From the NCBI GenBank assembly GCA_965232285.1, contig CBDDPL010000004.1:1116001-1180000 (forward strand): DNA of 64,000 bases, given 5' to 3'. The first letter of the stretch is position 1. The number at the start of each line of letters is the position of its first letter. The DNA comes from Denitrobaculum sp965232285 (GTDB taxonomy: Bacteria > Pseudomonadota > Alphaproteobacteria > Kiloniellales > Kiloniellaceae). The notes beneath the pieces were generated by a model. That model ran no database searches. It was given only the letters and a program-made list of their open reading frames with translations, and had not been told where the DNA came from. A program made the translations under genes and the position numbers. Below, in pieces: positions 53,695-64,000 of the stretch.

Positions 53695-54876
53695 TCACAG
53701 GAGATTCAGAAACTCTTTAAAGAAATCATTATAACCCTCTGGAATGTCGAGCCAAACCGTGAAACAAGCCAATCCCGCCAGACCCAGCGTCTTGGGTTTC
53801 ATGATCTTCTCCGCGTGGATCAGATTATAGAAGGGCCGCAGCAGGACGGGCCAGAACAGCCGATGCGCCAGGGCCGTGAGGGCGACCAGCAGGAAGACCA
53901 CGCTCGGCACGAGAGTTGAGAGATTGGCTGCGGCCACGAAGATCAGATAATGCGCCAGGGTCGTGTCCGGCTCGACGACCCTGGCAAAGAGGATCCAGGG
54001 TACGATCAGCATGGCGCCGGCGACGAGCGCGTCGATGAGAAAATAGGCCGCGGCTACAACGGCCGATTTTGCGGTGCTGATCTTCTCCAGGAAGTAGACG
54101 GTGATCAGGACACAGACGGCGTCGCAGACGAAGGCCGTAAAGAGGGAAAGAAAGAACACGCCTTCATCCACGCCCCGTTCCTTGGCCTCCGAGAAAACCA
54201 GGCCGGTGGAGGAGAAGGCGATGCTGGCCAGCAGAACGGGCATAAGGAACCTGGAGGAGCCCTCCGGCGAAAGCAGCTCTTCCCACCAGGCCTTCTTCTT
54301 CTCGTAGGGCGCAAGCGAAGCCAGCGATCGCTGAAGATCCGGCCAGTCCGGCGCGCGGTAGCCGATGGTGATGTTCTGCTTCGAAAAGAGCGGCCCGCGT
54401 TTCCCTGACGGATAGAGCGGGTCATCGCCGTACTTTTCCAGAATCGAGTCTTCCAGTTGCTTTCGCAGGCGATCCTGCGGGCCGCCCATGATGAAGGCGA
54501 AGGCTATGATCCCGACAGTGAAGAGGGTCAGCCCCGTCGGTACGGCCCAGCCGTAGTCGCCGAAGCTCAACATGCCGATTACGAAACTGCCCATGGAAAG
54601 AAAGCCCGAAACGTAGAAGAACCGGGTGGAGAGGGCTTCGCCGAACAGCCAGTCAAAACCGGCTTTCGCGGTCGATGCCGTTTTGCGAATGAAAGCCACA
54701 TGGCGCCGCAAGGCGATATCGCTCATGTCATGAAGCTGCAGCCACCAGTCCTCGAGCTTGCTGTGCAGGCCTCGGCGCTCCTCGGGATAGGTGAAGGCAG
54801 CGGCATAGATCAGCAGCACCCCCGCAATGCTGGCGGCGATGCGCAGCAGCCAAAAACCGAGTCCAGCTTCCTCCAT
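53695..54876 (-). CDS. Hypothetical multi-pass membrane protein
   Basis: This 393-residue protein is not recognised. It has about eight hydrophobic segments: residues 8-28 (LLRIAASIAGVLLIYAAAFT), two near 95-140, two near 225-265 and three more toward 375. A soluble stretch at about 145-205 is charged (LEDSILEKYGDDPLYPSGKR). It carries no transporter or enzyme motif I can name. The lipoprotein gene follows, 140 bases downstream. Upstream lies a hairpin and the cox-cluster scaffold gene, so it probably has its own promoter. Confidence 0.65.
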   Translation of the reverse strand: MEEAGLGFWLLRIAASIAGVLLIYAAAFTYPEERRGLHSKLEDWWLQLHDMSDIALRRHVAFIRKTASTAKAGFDWLFGEALSTRFFYVSGFLSMGSFVIGMLSFGDYGWAVPTGLTLFTVGIIAFAFIMGGPQDRLRKQLEDSILEKYGDDPLYPSGKRGPLFSKQNITIGYRAPDWPDLQRSLASLAPYEKKKAWWEELLSPEGSSRFLMPVLLASIAFSSTGLVFSEAKERGVDEGVFFLSLFTAFVCDAVCVLITVYFLEKISTAKSAVVAAAYFLIDALVAGAMLIVPWILFARVVEPDTTLAHYLIFVAAANLSTLVPSVVFLLVALTALAHRLFWPVLLRPFYNLIHAEKIMKPKTLGLAGLACFTVWLDIPEGYNDFFKEFLNLL

Positions 54877-54928
54877 GGCAAATCTGCTCGAAGTGCAGGT
54901 TCACGGGGGAAGATATCACAGGAGAGTT

Positions 54929-54965
54929 AAAAACGCATATCATTTGAATGCGAATGATATGCGTT
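54929..54965 (-). terminator. Intrinsic terminator of the cox-like operon
   Basis: AACGCATATCATT (54932-54944) and its exact reverse complement (54953-54965) form a 13-bp stem with an 8-base loop. On the minus strand a run of five T residues closes it. It lies 10 bases after the scaffold-gene stop, the expected place for the operon's end. An alternative reading as a Fur-type operator for the next gene is possible because the arms are AT-rich. Confidence 0.75.
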
Positions 54966-54974
54966 GATGTTCGA

Positions 54975-55388
54975 TCACTCTTCGGAGAAGGCTTTCTTCA
55001 CGGCATCGAAGGGCAGAAGGACGCAGCCATGGCGGCTGCGGTAGTCGGCGACTGGCTGAAAGTTCGCCATCTCCGTCCAATGGCCGTCGGGGGGCGCGGC
55101 GCCGGATTTCAGCATCTCTCGGACTTCTTGCGCGGCTGCGGCGATCTCCGCTTCCGTCTGTCCAACGGCGCTGCGGCTCAAGACCGCTGCCGTGGCCTGA
55201 CAGATCAGGCAGGCGCGGACTTCGCGCCCGACCTCGGTGATCTTCCCGTCTTCCAGCCTGATATCGACCGTGATCCGGTCTCCGCAGAGCGGGTTGTCGA
55301 CGGTGGCGCTGCGGTCGGGCTGATCCAGTCGCTCTTCGGGCGAAGCGGCCAGTTCGAGCAGGGTTGTGTGATAGAGATCTTCGCTCAC
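54975..55388 (-). CDS. IscU/NifU-type iron-sulfur scaffold protein
   Basis: This 137-residue protein has three conserved Cys positions: DNPLCGDRITVD (N-P-x-C-G-D), ACLICQATAAVLSRSAVG (the second Cys pair region) and HGCVLLPFDAVK. This is the SufU/NifU N-terminal domain that builds iron-sulfur clusters. It is the last gene of the cox-like cluster and overlaps the MoeA/MocA-like gene by 4 bases. The two [2Fe-2S] clusters of the CoxS subunit are a likely target. It may supply clusters for this one enzyme. Confidence 0.82.
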   Translation of the reverse strand: MSEDLYHTTLLELAASPEERLDQPDRSATVDNPLCGDRITVDIRLEDGKITEVGREVRACLICQATAAVLSRSAVGQTEAEIAAAAQEVREMLKSGAAPPDGHWTEMANFQPVADYRSRHGCVLLPFDAVKKAFSEE

Positions 55389-57025
55389 GCCGACTTTTCC
55401 TGCTCGCCTGTGAGACGGGCCAGAGCCTCTGGCGTGTCCACATCCAGAAAGATCTCGCTGCCATCCATGGGCACTTCGCAGACCAGTTCCGCGTACTCGC
55501 CGATCAGGTGCTTGGCCCCGACGTCGCCGGCCAGTTCCTGCATGGACTCAAAGAACCGCCGGCCCCAGAGCACCGGGTTGCCGCGCTTGCCCTCGTGGGT
55601 GGGGACGCAGATCGCCCGGCCTTCGACCGGGTTGAAGGCGGCGATCAGGCCGTTGAGCGCGGCAGGCTTAAGGCGCGGCATGTCGCCGAGACAGACGATC
55701 GCCCCATCCACATCGTCGCCCAAGGCCGCCAGCCCGGCTTTCAGGGAGGTGCTGAGGCCCTGTTCATAGTCCGGGTTGTGTACCTGCGGAACTTTGTAGC
55801 GCGCCGCCAGCGCGCCGACCGCTTCGGCTTCGTGGCCAGTAACCAGCAGGGTCTTCACGCACTGGCTTTCGGCGACGGTTTCCAGTACGCGGGCCAGCAT
55901 GGCCTTGCCGTCGATCTCTGCCAGCAGCTTGTTGGCGGCCCCCATGCGCCGGGACTGACCGGCAGCGAGCACCAGCGCGGCGATGCGTGGTACGCGTGGC
56001 ACGCCTTCCGGCGCGGTTGTATCGCCCGCGCGCGGCTGCGGCCGGCTTGGGATTTCCTTGAGCAGGCCCCCGGCGCCCATGGCGGTGATGTCGTCGCGGG
56101 TGACGGTCAGGCCGGCCAGCAGCCGTTCCAACACCCAGTCGAAGCCGTTGATTTTGGGCGAGCGGGCACAGCCGGGCAGGCCGATCACCGGCACCTCCTC
56201 GTGGCGCGCGAGAAGCATCAGATTGCCCGGATCCACCGGCATGCCGAAGTGTTCAACCTGGCCGCCCGCGGCCTCGATGCCGGCCGGCACGACGTCGCGC
56301 CGGTCGGTGATGGCCGAGGCCCCGAAGACCAGGATCATGCCGAGGTCTGCCGCTTTGAACTCGCGTACGGCATCCGCGATGTCGCCTTCGTGGTGAGGTA
56401 CGATGCTGTGCCGGACGAGCCGGCTGCCGAGGCTTTCCACGCGTGCCGAGATCACCTCGACGGTCTTGTCCAGGATCTTGTCCTGGGTATCGGGCAGGCG
56501 GGTCAGGATCAGACCGACGTCCCGAGACTGAAAGGCGGCCACGCGCACCAGGGGCATTTCGCCCGCCGCGATCTCTGACGCCGCTGCAACCACTCTTTCG
56601 GAAGCGGAGAGGGGGATGACCTTCACCGTGGCCAGCATCTGCCCCGGCGTGACCCGCTCGTAGGGCGCAAGAGTGGCGATGGTCATGGCCTCGTCGATGC
56701 GGTTGAGGCGGGTCACCGCCTCGGCATCGATCACGGCAACGCCCGCCACCTTGGCGTAGAGGTTACAGCGGCCGGTGAACGGCGCGGCGACCTCCGATCC
56801 CGTGCCGCAGGCCGCTTGGGCGACCCGGGCGGCTGCTGTGTCCTCGGAGAGGTCTTCCGGCTCCAGGCGGCCGGCCATGACTTCGCCGACGCCGGATTCC
56901 AACAGTAAGCCGATATCCGCCGCGGTCAGCCTGTGACCTTTCTTGAACTTGCGCTTGCCCGCCAGGACCGAATGGCCGAGGACCGTATCCTCCGCCTCCG
57001 CCGTGGCGATACGCCCGAACCTCAT
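55385..57025 (-). CDS. Fusion of MoeA-like molybdopterin-binding domain and MocA-type nucleotidyltransferase
   Basis: This 546-residue protein joins two activities. The N-terminal half (residues about 1-340) has a MoeA/MogA-like molybdopterin-binding region (LGMILVFGASAITDRRDVVP). The C-terminal half (350-540) is a MobA/MocA-type transferase with LVLAAGQSRRMGAANKLLAE, the nucleotide-binding loop, and IVCLGDMPRL, the metal site. MocA makes molybdopterin cytosine dinucleotide, the cofactor form used by xanthine dehydrogenase-family enzymes, so the protein fits the adjacent cox-like enzyme. It overlaps both neighbours by 4 bases. Confidence 0.88.
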   Translation of the reverse strand: MRFGRIATAEAEDTVLGHSVLAGKRKFKKGHRLTAADIGLLLESGVGEVMAGRLEPEDLSEDTAAARVAQAACGTGSEVAAPFTGRCNLYAKVAGVAVIDAEAVTRLNRIDEAMTIATLAPYERVTPGQMLATVKVIPLSASERVVAAASEIAAGEMPLVRVAAFQSRDVGLILTRLPDTQDKILDKTVEVISARVESLGSRLVRHSIVPHHEGDIADAVREFKAADLGMILVFGASAITDRRDVVPAGIEAAGGQVEHFGMPVDPGNLMLLARHEEVPVIGLPGCARSPKINGFDWVLERLLAGLTVTRDDITAMGAGGLLKEIPSRPQPRAGDTTAPEGVPRVPRIAALVLAAGQSRRMGAANKLLAEIDGKAMLARVLETVAESQCVKTLLVTGHEAEAVGALAARYKVPQVHNPDYEQGLSTSLKAGLAALGDDVDGAIVCLGDMPRLKPAALNGLIAAFNPVEGRAICVPTHEGKRGNPVLWGRRFFESMQELAGDVGAKHLIGEYAELVCEVPMDGSEIFLDVDTPEALARLTGEQEKSA

Positions 57026-57750
57026 AAGGGGGCCTTCTCCAGTTTGGGGACGTCCGCCGCGCCCGGCTCAGGAGCTTGCCGGAGTGCCTGCGTTACCTTC
57101 GCCAGGATCGAGACGGCGATCTCGGCGGGCGACTTGGCGCCGATGGCGAGGCCGATCGGTCCGTCGATGCGTGCGCAGGCAGCGTCGTCGAAGCCCGCTT
57201 TCTCCAGCCGCGCCAGCCGGGCGGCATGGGTTTTCCGGCTGCCCAGCGACCCGATGTAGAAGGCCGGTGATTTCAGCGCGACGTTCAAGGCCGGGTCGTC
57301 GATCTTGGGATCGTGGGTCAGGGTGACGATGGCGGTCCGCCGGTCCGGCGCCAGAGCTGTCAGGGCCTCGTCGGGCCAGTCGTTGGAAAGAGCGACGCCG
57401 GGAAAGCGCAGGTCGCTGCCGAAGGCCCGTCGTGGATCCACCACGGTCACGTCATAGCCGGCGATCTGGGCCATGGGCACCAGTGCCTGGGAGATATGCA
57501 CCGCGCCCACCACGATCATGCGCAGGGGCGGATTGAAAACCTGCAGAAAGATCCGCTTGCCGTCGATCTCGAAAACCTGGCTCTTGTCGGCGAGGGCAGC
57601 GGTCTGTGCCGCCTCCACCAGGGGATCTTTCGAGTCCTCCTCGAAAGGGCGGAGGAGCCGCTCTTCGCCGCTTTCCAGGTCGAGCGCGCGTACGACCGGT
57701 GTCTTGGCCTCCCGGTCGGCCTGGATCTGCGCGAGGGTTGCGCCCTGCAT
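57022..57750 (-). CDS. XdhC family protein, C-terminal (Rossmann) part
   Basis: This 242-residue protein matches the C-terminal Rossmann part of XdhC: VVGAVHISQALVPMAQIAGY (nucleotide-binding fold), VTVVDPRRAF, TLTHDPKIDDPALNVAL and YIGSLGSRKTHAARL. XdhC binds the molybdenum cofactor and delivers it in sulfurated form to xanthine dehydrogenase-family enzymes. The N-terminal part is carried by the next gene (57750-58091), so XdhC is split in two here. The two genes overlap by one base (ATGA-type). Confidence 0.87.
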   Translation of the reverse strand: MQGATLAQIQADREAKTPVVRALDLESGEERLLRPFEEDSKDPLVEAAQTAALADKSQVFEIDGKRIFLQVFNPPLRMIVVGAVHISQALVPMAQIAGYDVTVVDPRRAFGSDLRFPGVALSNDWPDEALTALAPDRRTAIVTLTHDPKIDDPALNVALKSPAFYIGSLGSRKTHAARLARLEKAGFDDAACARIDGPIGLAIGAKSPAEIAVSILAKVTQALRQAPEPGAADVPKLEKAPL

Positions 57751-58091
57751 CAGCTCAGCCGCTCGACAAAGACCTGGATCTTACCGCCGCAGGCCAGGCC
57801 GACATCCCAGGCCTGGCTGTTGCTGACGCCGAATTCCAGCAGCTTGGGCGCGCCGGTCTCCATGATCTCCAGGGCTTCCTGCACCACGGCGCTCTCGACG
57901 CAGCCGCCGCTGACCGAGCCGATCATGTTCATTTCGCCGTCGACCACCAGTTGGCTGCCGGCGGGGCGGGGGGCGGAGCCCCAGGTGGAGACCACGGTGG
58001 CGATGGCCACGTCCCGGCCCTCGGCTTTCCAACTCGCGGCCTGGCGCAGGATGTCCGCTTCTTCCTGTTGAACTAGAGAGGATTCGGTCAT
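57750..58091 (-). CDS. XdhC/CoxI family protein, N-terminal part
   Basis: This 113-residue protein matches the XdhC/CoxI N-terminal domain: ATVVSTWGSAPRPAGSQLVV, then IGSVSGGCVESAVVQEAL. It is translated just ahead of the Rossmann part at 57022-57750, and the two probably form one functional XdhC. It overlaps the CoxE gene by 4 bases. Cofactor insertion into the CoxL-like subunit is the expected role. Confidence 0.85.
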   Translation of the reverse strand: MTESSLVQQEEADILRQAASWKAEGRDVAIATVVSTWGSAPRPAGSQLVVDGEMNMIGSVSGGCVESAVVQEALEIMETGAPKLLEFGVSNSQAWDVGLACGGKIQVFVERLS

Positions 58092-59353
58092 GCGGCAAAG
58101 TCTCCTTCCTGGCTCATGCTGTAGCCTTCTTCCACGCGGCTTGGCGGTCGGCTAAGCACAGCCGCCAGTTCCTCCAGGGAATTCAGGCTGTGTACCGAGC
58201 GAAAATCGTCGACATGGGGCAGGATTGCCCGGATGCCCTTGGATTTTGGTTCGAAACCATCGTAACGCAAGAGCGGGTTCAGCCAAATCAGCCGGCGGCA
58301 GGATTTGTGCAGCCGCTCCATCTCTTCGCTCAGGCCGCTGCCGGCGTCCCGGTCCAGCCCGTCGGATATAAAGAGCACCAGCGCGCCCTGGCCCAGGACC
58401 CGCCGTGACCAGTTGAGATTGAAGTCCGCCAGGGTTCGCCCGATCCGCGTCCCGCCCGACCAGTCCTCGACGGATTCGCCGATCTTCTCCAGTGCCACAT
58501 CCACATCCCGGGTGCGCAGATAGCGCGTCACGTTGGTCAGGCGCGTGCCGAAGAGGAAGGTATGGACCCGGTCCCGGTCGTTGGTGATGGCATGCAGGAA
58601 ATGCAGGAACATGCGGCTGTACTGGCTCATGGAGCCGGAAATGTCGCAGAGCACCACAAGCGGCGGGTGGCGCTGCACGCGGGTCTTGCGGCGCAGGGGA
58701 ATGCTTGCCCCGCCCGAGCGCATGGAGGCCCGCATGCTGCGCCGCATATCGATTTTCTGGCCCCGTGCGCTGGGTTTGAAGCGGCGGGTCGGCACGGCGA
58801 CGATGGGCAGGCGCAGTTTGGCGATGGCTTTCTTAGCCAGCGCGACCTCTTCCGCCGACATGGATTCAAAATCCATGTTTCGGAGCTGTTCCTGGTCGGA
58901 ATAGGTGAGGGTGGCGTCGATCTCGACCGTCTCGCCTTCCTCCTCGCCCCTGGCTGAGGGCATGTTGTCGCTGTCCGGCGCCATGGCGTCGGAGACGCGG
59001 CGGTTGGCTTTCTCCCGCTCCTGAGCCGTGCTGTCCTCCAGAAAGGTGGTGGGCAGCAGCAGGGACATCATCTTTTCCAGCAGCTCGGGATTGCGCCAGA
59101 AGATGTGAAAGGTCTGATCGAAGAGTTCGCGCTGGTCCCGACGGTTGACGAAAACCGAATGGAGGGTCCAGTAGAAATCCTCGCGGCGCTGCAGGCCGGC
59201 CAGCTCGACCGCGCGCAGAGCCTCGATGACCTTGCCGGGCCCCACGGGCAGGCCGGCGCGCCGCAGCACCCGCGCGAAATGCATGATGTTCTCGGCGAAC
59301 TTGCCGCCTTCCATGCCCGGGGCGGCTGAACCTATGCTGACAGCTTCCGTCAT
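58088..59353 (-). CDS. CoxE-family VWA-domain protein
   Basis: This 421-residue protein has the CoxE pattern: an N-terminal region with FAENIMHFARVLRRAGLPV and an acidic middle, and a C-terminal VWA domain with VLCDISGSMSQYSRMFLHF (metal site D-x-S-x-S) and FISDGLDRDAGSG. CoxE works with the MoxR ATPase CoxD to mature CO dehydrogenase (in Oligotropha, CoxD and CoxE build the Cu-S part of the active site). Here it sits in a form II cluster, where copper is not expected, so its exact role may differ. It overlaps both neighbours by 4 bases. Confidence 0.88.
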   Translation of the reverse strand: MTEAVSIGSAAPGMEGGKFAENIMHFARVLRRAGLPVGPGKVIEALRAVELAGLQRREDFYWTLHSVFVNRRDQRELFDQTFHIFWRNPELLEKMMSLLLPTTFLEDSTAQEREKANRRVSDAMAPDSDNMPSARGEEEGETVEIDATLTYSDQEQLRNMDFESMSAEEVALAKKAIAKLRLPIVAVPTRRFKPSARGQKIDMRRSMRASMRSGGASIPLRRKTRVQRHPPLVVLCDISGSMSQYSRMFLHFLHAITNDRDRVHTFLFGTRLTNVTRYLRTRDVDVALEKIGESVEDWSGGTRIGRTLADFNLNWSRRVLGQGALVLFISDGLDRDAGSGLSEEMERLHKSCRRLIWLNPLLRYDGFEPKSKGIRAILPHVDDFRSVHSLNSLEELAAVLSRPPSRVEEGYSMSQEGDFAA

Positions 59354-60273
59354 TGTGGCGTGGCGGCCATCTCGGCCTGAACCTCGCCGAGCAGATTGGC
59401 CGCCTCCGAACCCTGAATCTTCACGATATCGTCCTGGTACTTGAGCAGCACACCGAGGGTGTCGTTAATCACCCCCGGATCCAGCGACATGATGTCCAGT
59501 TGGGTCAGGGCCTGGGTCCAGTCGATGGTCTCGGCGATGCCCGGCAGCTTGAAGAGCTCCGCGTCCTTACGCAGCTTCTGAATGAAAGCGACGATCTCGC
59601 GGCTCAGGCGTTCGGCCGCGCCGGGGACCTTCAGGCGCAGGATTTCCAGTTCGCGCACGGCGTCCGGATAGTCGACCCAGTGGTAGAGGCAGCGGCGTTT
59701 CAGCGCGTCGTGAATCTCGCGGGTCCGGTTGGAGGTCACGATCACGATCGGCGGTTCCTCCGCCCTGACCGTGCCGATTTCCGGAATGGTGATCTGAAAG
59801 TCCGACAGCACTTCCAGCAGGTAAGCCTCGAAAGGCTCGTCCGTGCGGTCCAGCTCGTCGATCAGCAGGACCGGCGCGCCGCGCGGCGAGGGCTCCAGGG
59901 CCGTCATCAGGGGGCGCTTGACCAGAAAGTCCTGCGAGAAGATGTCCTTGCCCAGTTGCTTTCGGTCCGCGCTGCCCGTCGCTTCCGCCAGGCGGATCTC
60001 GATCATCTGGCGCGCGTAGTTCCATTCGTAGACCGCGGAGCCCACATCGAGACCTTCGTAGCACTGCAGGCGCACCAGCGGCCGGTCGAGGGTCGTGGCC
60101 AGGACCTTGGCAATCTCGGTCTTCCCCACGCCCGCTTCGCCCTCCAGGAACAGGGGGCGGCCCATCTTTAGGCTCAGAAAGAGGACGGTCGCGAGACTGC
60201 GGTCGGCCACGTAGTCGGCCTCGCCTAGCAATTCGGCAACCTGGTCGATGGAGTTTGGGATCTGGGTGACCAT
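59350..60273 (-). CDS. MoxR-family AAA+ ATPase, CoxD-like
   Basis: This 307-residue ATPase has Walker A GEAGVGKTEIAKVLA, Walker B PVLLIDELDRTDEPF, sensor IVIVTSNRTREIHDALKRR and an arginine finger region CLYHWVDYPD. MoxR proteins act with VWA-domain partners to mature metalloenzymes, here with CoxE downstream. I use ATG 60273; an ATG at 60312 would add 13 residues without a ribosome site. A strong hairpin separates it from coxM. Confidence 0.87.
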   Translation of the reverse strand: MVTQIPNSIDQVAELLGEADYVADRSLATVLFLSLKMGRPLFLEGEAGVGKTEIAKVLATTLDRPLVRLQCYEGLDVGSAVYEWNYARQMIEIRLAEATGSADRKQLGKDIFSQDFLVKRPLMTALEPSPRGAPVLLIDELDRTDEPFEAYLLEVLSDFQITIPEIGTVRAEEPPIVIVTSNRTREIHDALKRRCLYHWVDYPDAVRELEILRLKVPGAAERLSREIVAFIQKLRKDAELFKLPGIAETIDWTQALTQLDIMSLDPGVINDTLGVLLKYQDDIVKIQGSEAANLLGEVQAEMAATPQ

Positions 60274-60324
60274 GAAACGCTGTTTGTCCTTCGTAACGGA
60301 ACCTGCCCGCATACAAAAACGATA

Positions 60325-60362
60325 AGATTGAAAAGAACAAGGGGAGGCATGGCCTCCCCTTG
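60325..60362 (-). terminator. Terminator/attenuator between coxM and the MoxR gene
   Basis: CAAGGGGAGGC (60338-60348) and GCCTCCCCTTG (60352-60362) form a perfect 11-bp stem with a 3-base loop. On the minus strand, TTCTTTTC follows. This would reduce transcription from the structural subunits into the maturation genes, giving more enzyme than accessory protein. Confidence 0.8.
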
Positions 60363-60384
60363 CTGAACAATCGCTAAAGCAGGA

Positions 60385-61176
60385 TCAGCCGCCGGCGGCC
60401 TGTACCGCGCGCTTCGCCATGACCGAGACCAGATGGGCCCGGTACTCGGCGGAGGCATGCAGATCGCTGTTCAGGTCGTCAGAGGCGACCGTGATGCCGT
60501 CCAGAGCCGAAGCGGAGAAGTTGCCGTTCAGGGCCGCTTCCATCTCGCTGGCCCGGAAGGCGCTGCCGCCCGCGCCAGTGACCGCGACCCGGACGCCGTC
60601 CGCGGTTTTGGCCACGAAGACGCCGACGATGGCATAGCGCGACGCCGGATTGGCGAACTTCACGTAGGCTGCCGCCTGGGGCACCGGGAAGGTGACCTTG
60701 GTGATGATCTCGTTCTCCGCCAGGGCCGTTTCGAAGATCCCGGTGAAGAAGTCGTCGGCGGCGATGCTGCGGCTGTTGGTGTGCACCGTCGCGCCCAGAC
60801 CGACGACGGCGGCCGGATAGTCCGCTGCAGGATCGGCATTGGCCACCGACCCGCCGATGGTGCCCATATTGCGCACCTGGGCGTCACCGATGCCCGACGC
60901 CAGATCCGCCAGGGCCGGGATCGCTCCCGAGACCGCGGAAGAGGAGGCAACCGAAGCATGGGTGGCCATAGCCCCGATGCTCACACTCGAACCGTCGGCC
61001 GAGATTTCGGACAGAGCCGCAATCCCGCTCAGATCCACCATGTCCGAAGGCTGTGCGAGGCGCATCTTCATGGTCGGCAGCAGGGACTGGCCACCGGCCA
61101 GAAGCTTCGCATCTTCCGTCAGCAGGCCGACCGCTTCGTCCACCGAGCTCGGACGATGATAGTTGAAATCGTACAT
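60385..61176 (-). CDS. coxM: FAD-binding subunit of molybdenum hydroxylase (CoxM-like)
   Basis: This 263-residue subunit has the two FAD-binding motifs of the family: LLAGGQSLLPTMKMRLAQP near residue 30 and TIGGSVANADPAADYPA near residue 105. It passes electrons from the iron-sulfur subunit to an external acceptor. ATG 61176 has AGGAGG about 8 bases before; the open frame extends to 61275 but the extension overlaps the CoxL-like gene. In the order S-L-M it follows coxL by 13 bases, as in form II clusters. Confidence 0.9.
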   Translation of the reverse strand: MYDFNYHRPSSVDEAVGLLTEDAKLLAGGQSLLPTMKMRLAQPSDMVDLSGIAALSEISADGSSVSIGAMATHASVASSSAVSGAIPALADLASGIGDAQVRNMGTIGGSVANADPAADYPAAVVGLGATVHTNSRSIAADDFFTGIFETALAENEIITKVTFPVPQAAAYVKFANPASRYAIVGVFVAKTADGVRVAVTGAGGSAFRASEMEAALNGNFSASALDGITVASDDLNSDLHASAEYRAHLVSVMAKRAVQAAGG

Positions 61177-61189
61177 AGATCTTTCCTCC

Positions 61190-64000
<2,811 letters not shown>

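Overview
The window looks like a chromosomal stretch from an alphaproteobacterium, probably Rhodospirillales-like. The DNA is GC-rich, genes are packed with many ATGA overlaps, and several families typical of that group appear (PAS_5 proteins, a DUF1194 protein, a BigR/SqrR-like ArsR protein, a form II coxSLM cluster). No rRNA, tRNA, CRISPR array, insertion sequence or phage gene was found. The assignment rests on gene content and sequence style only.

Layout. (1) 0.6-6.5 kb: a GntR/FCD regulator diverges from a PotABCD-type importer operon that ends in a hydantoin/Asp-Glu racemase. The gap holds a perfect 14-bp palindrome and a textbook sigma-54 promoter. (2) 6.5-15.7 kb: mixed single genes, including a 53-residue membrane protein, a serine beta-lactamase-like hydrolase, a rhodanese-ChrB fusion with ChrA, a SnoaL-like protein, a LysE exporter, a double VOC protein, a fasciclin lipoprotein, an EamA transporter with a divergent AraC regulator, and a small cupredoxin. 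(3) 15.7-22.2 kb: an unknown exported membrane protein, an orphan sensor kinase, a PAS_5 protein, a BigR-like regulator, MtgA, and a coiled-coil/SH3 pair. (4) 22.2-27.0 kb: a type I secretion cassette (HlyD, ABC exporter) with its likely cargo, a CAP-domain protein carrying 60-bp acidic repeats and an odd Cys-Cys-Cys tail. (5) 27.5-38.8 kb: an Old Yellow Enzyme with changed active-site residues, then a scavenging region made of two deacylases, a LysR regulator, a Dpp-type importer and an N-formylglutamate amidohydrolase. (6) 38.8-54.9 kb: mostly housekeeping and single genes, including an FG-GAP protein, a second PAS_5 protein, a class III cyclase, nucleoside hydrolase, peroxiredoxin, KptA, two LysR regulators, a BaiN-like flavoprotein, OsmC, an aminotransferase and two unknown envelope proteins. 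(7) 55.0-64.0 kb, minus strand: a complete form II CO-dehydrogenase-like molybdenum hydroxylase operon. Its order is coxS-coxL-coxM, hairpin, MoxR ATPase, CoxE, split XdhC (two genes), a MoeA-like/MocA fusion and an IscU/NifU-type scaffold, and coxS runs off the window edge.

How parts work together. Both importer operons have a strong hairpin just after the binding-protein gene, which fits higher expression of the binding protein than of the membrane parts. The Dpp region pairs one transporter with three deacylase or amidohydrolase families, suggesting uptake and opening of N-acylated amino acids or peptides. The cox cluster carries structural and maturation genes together. The substrates of both importers and of the molybdenum enzyme cannot be fixed from sequence alone.
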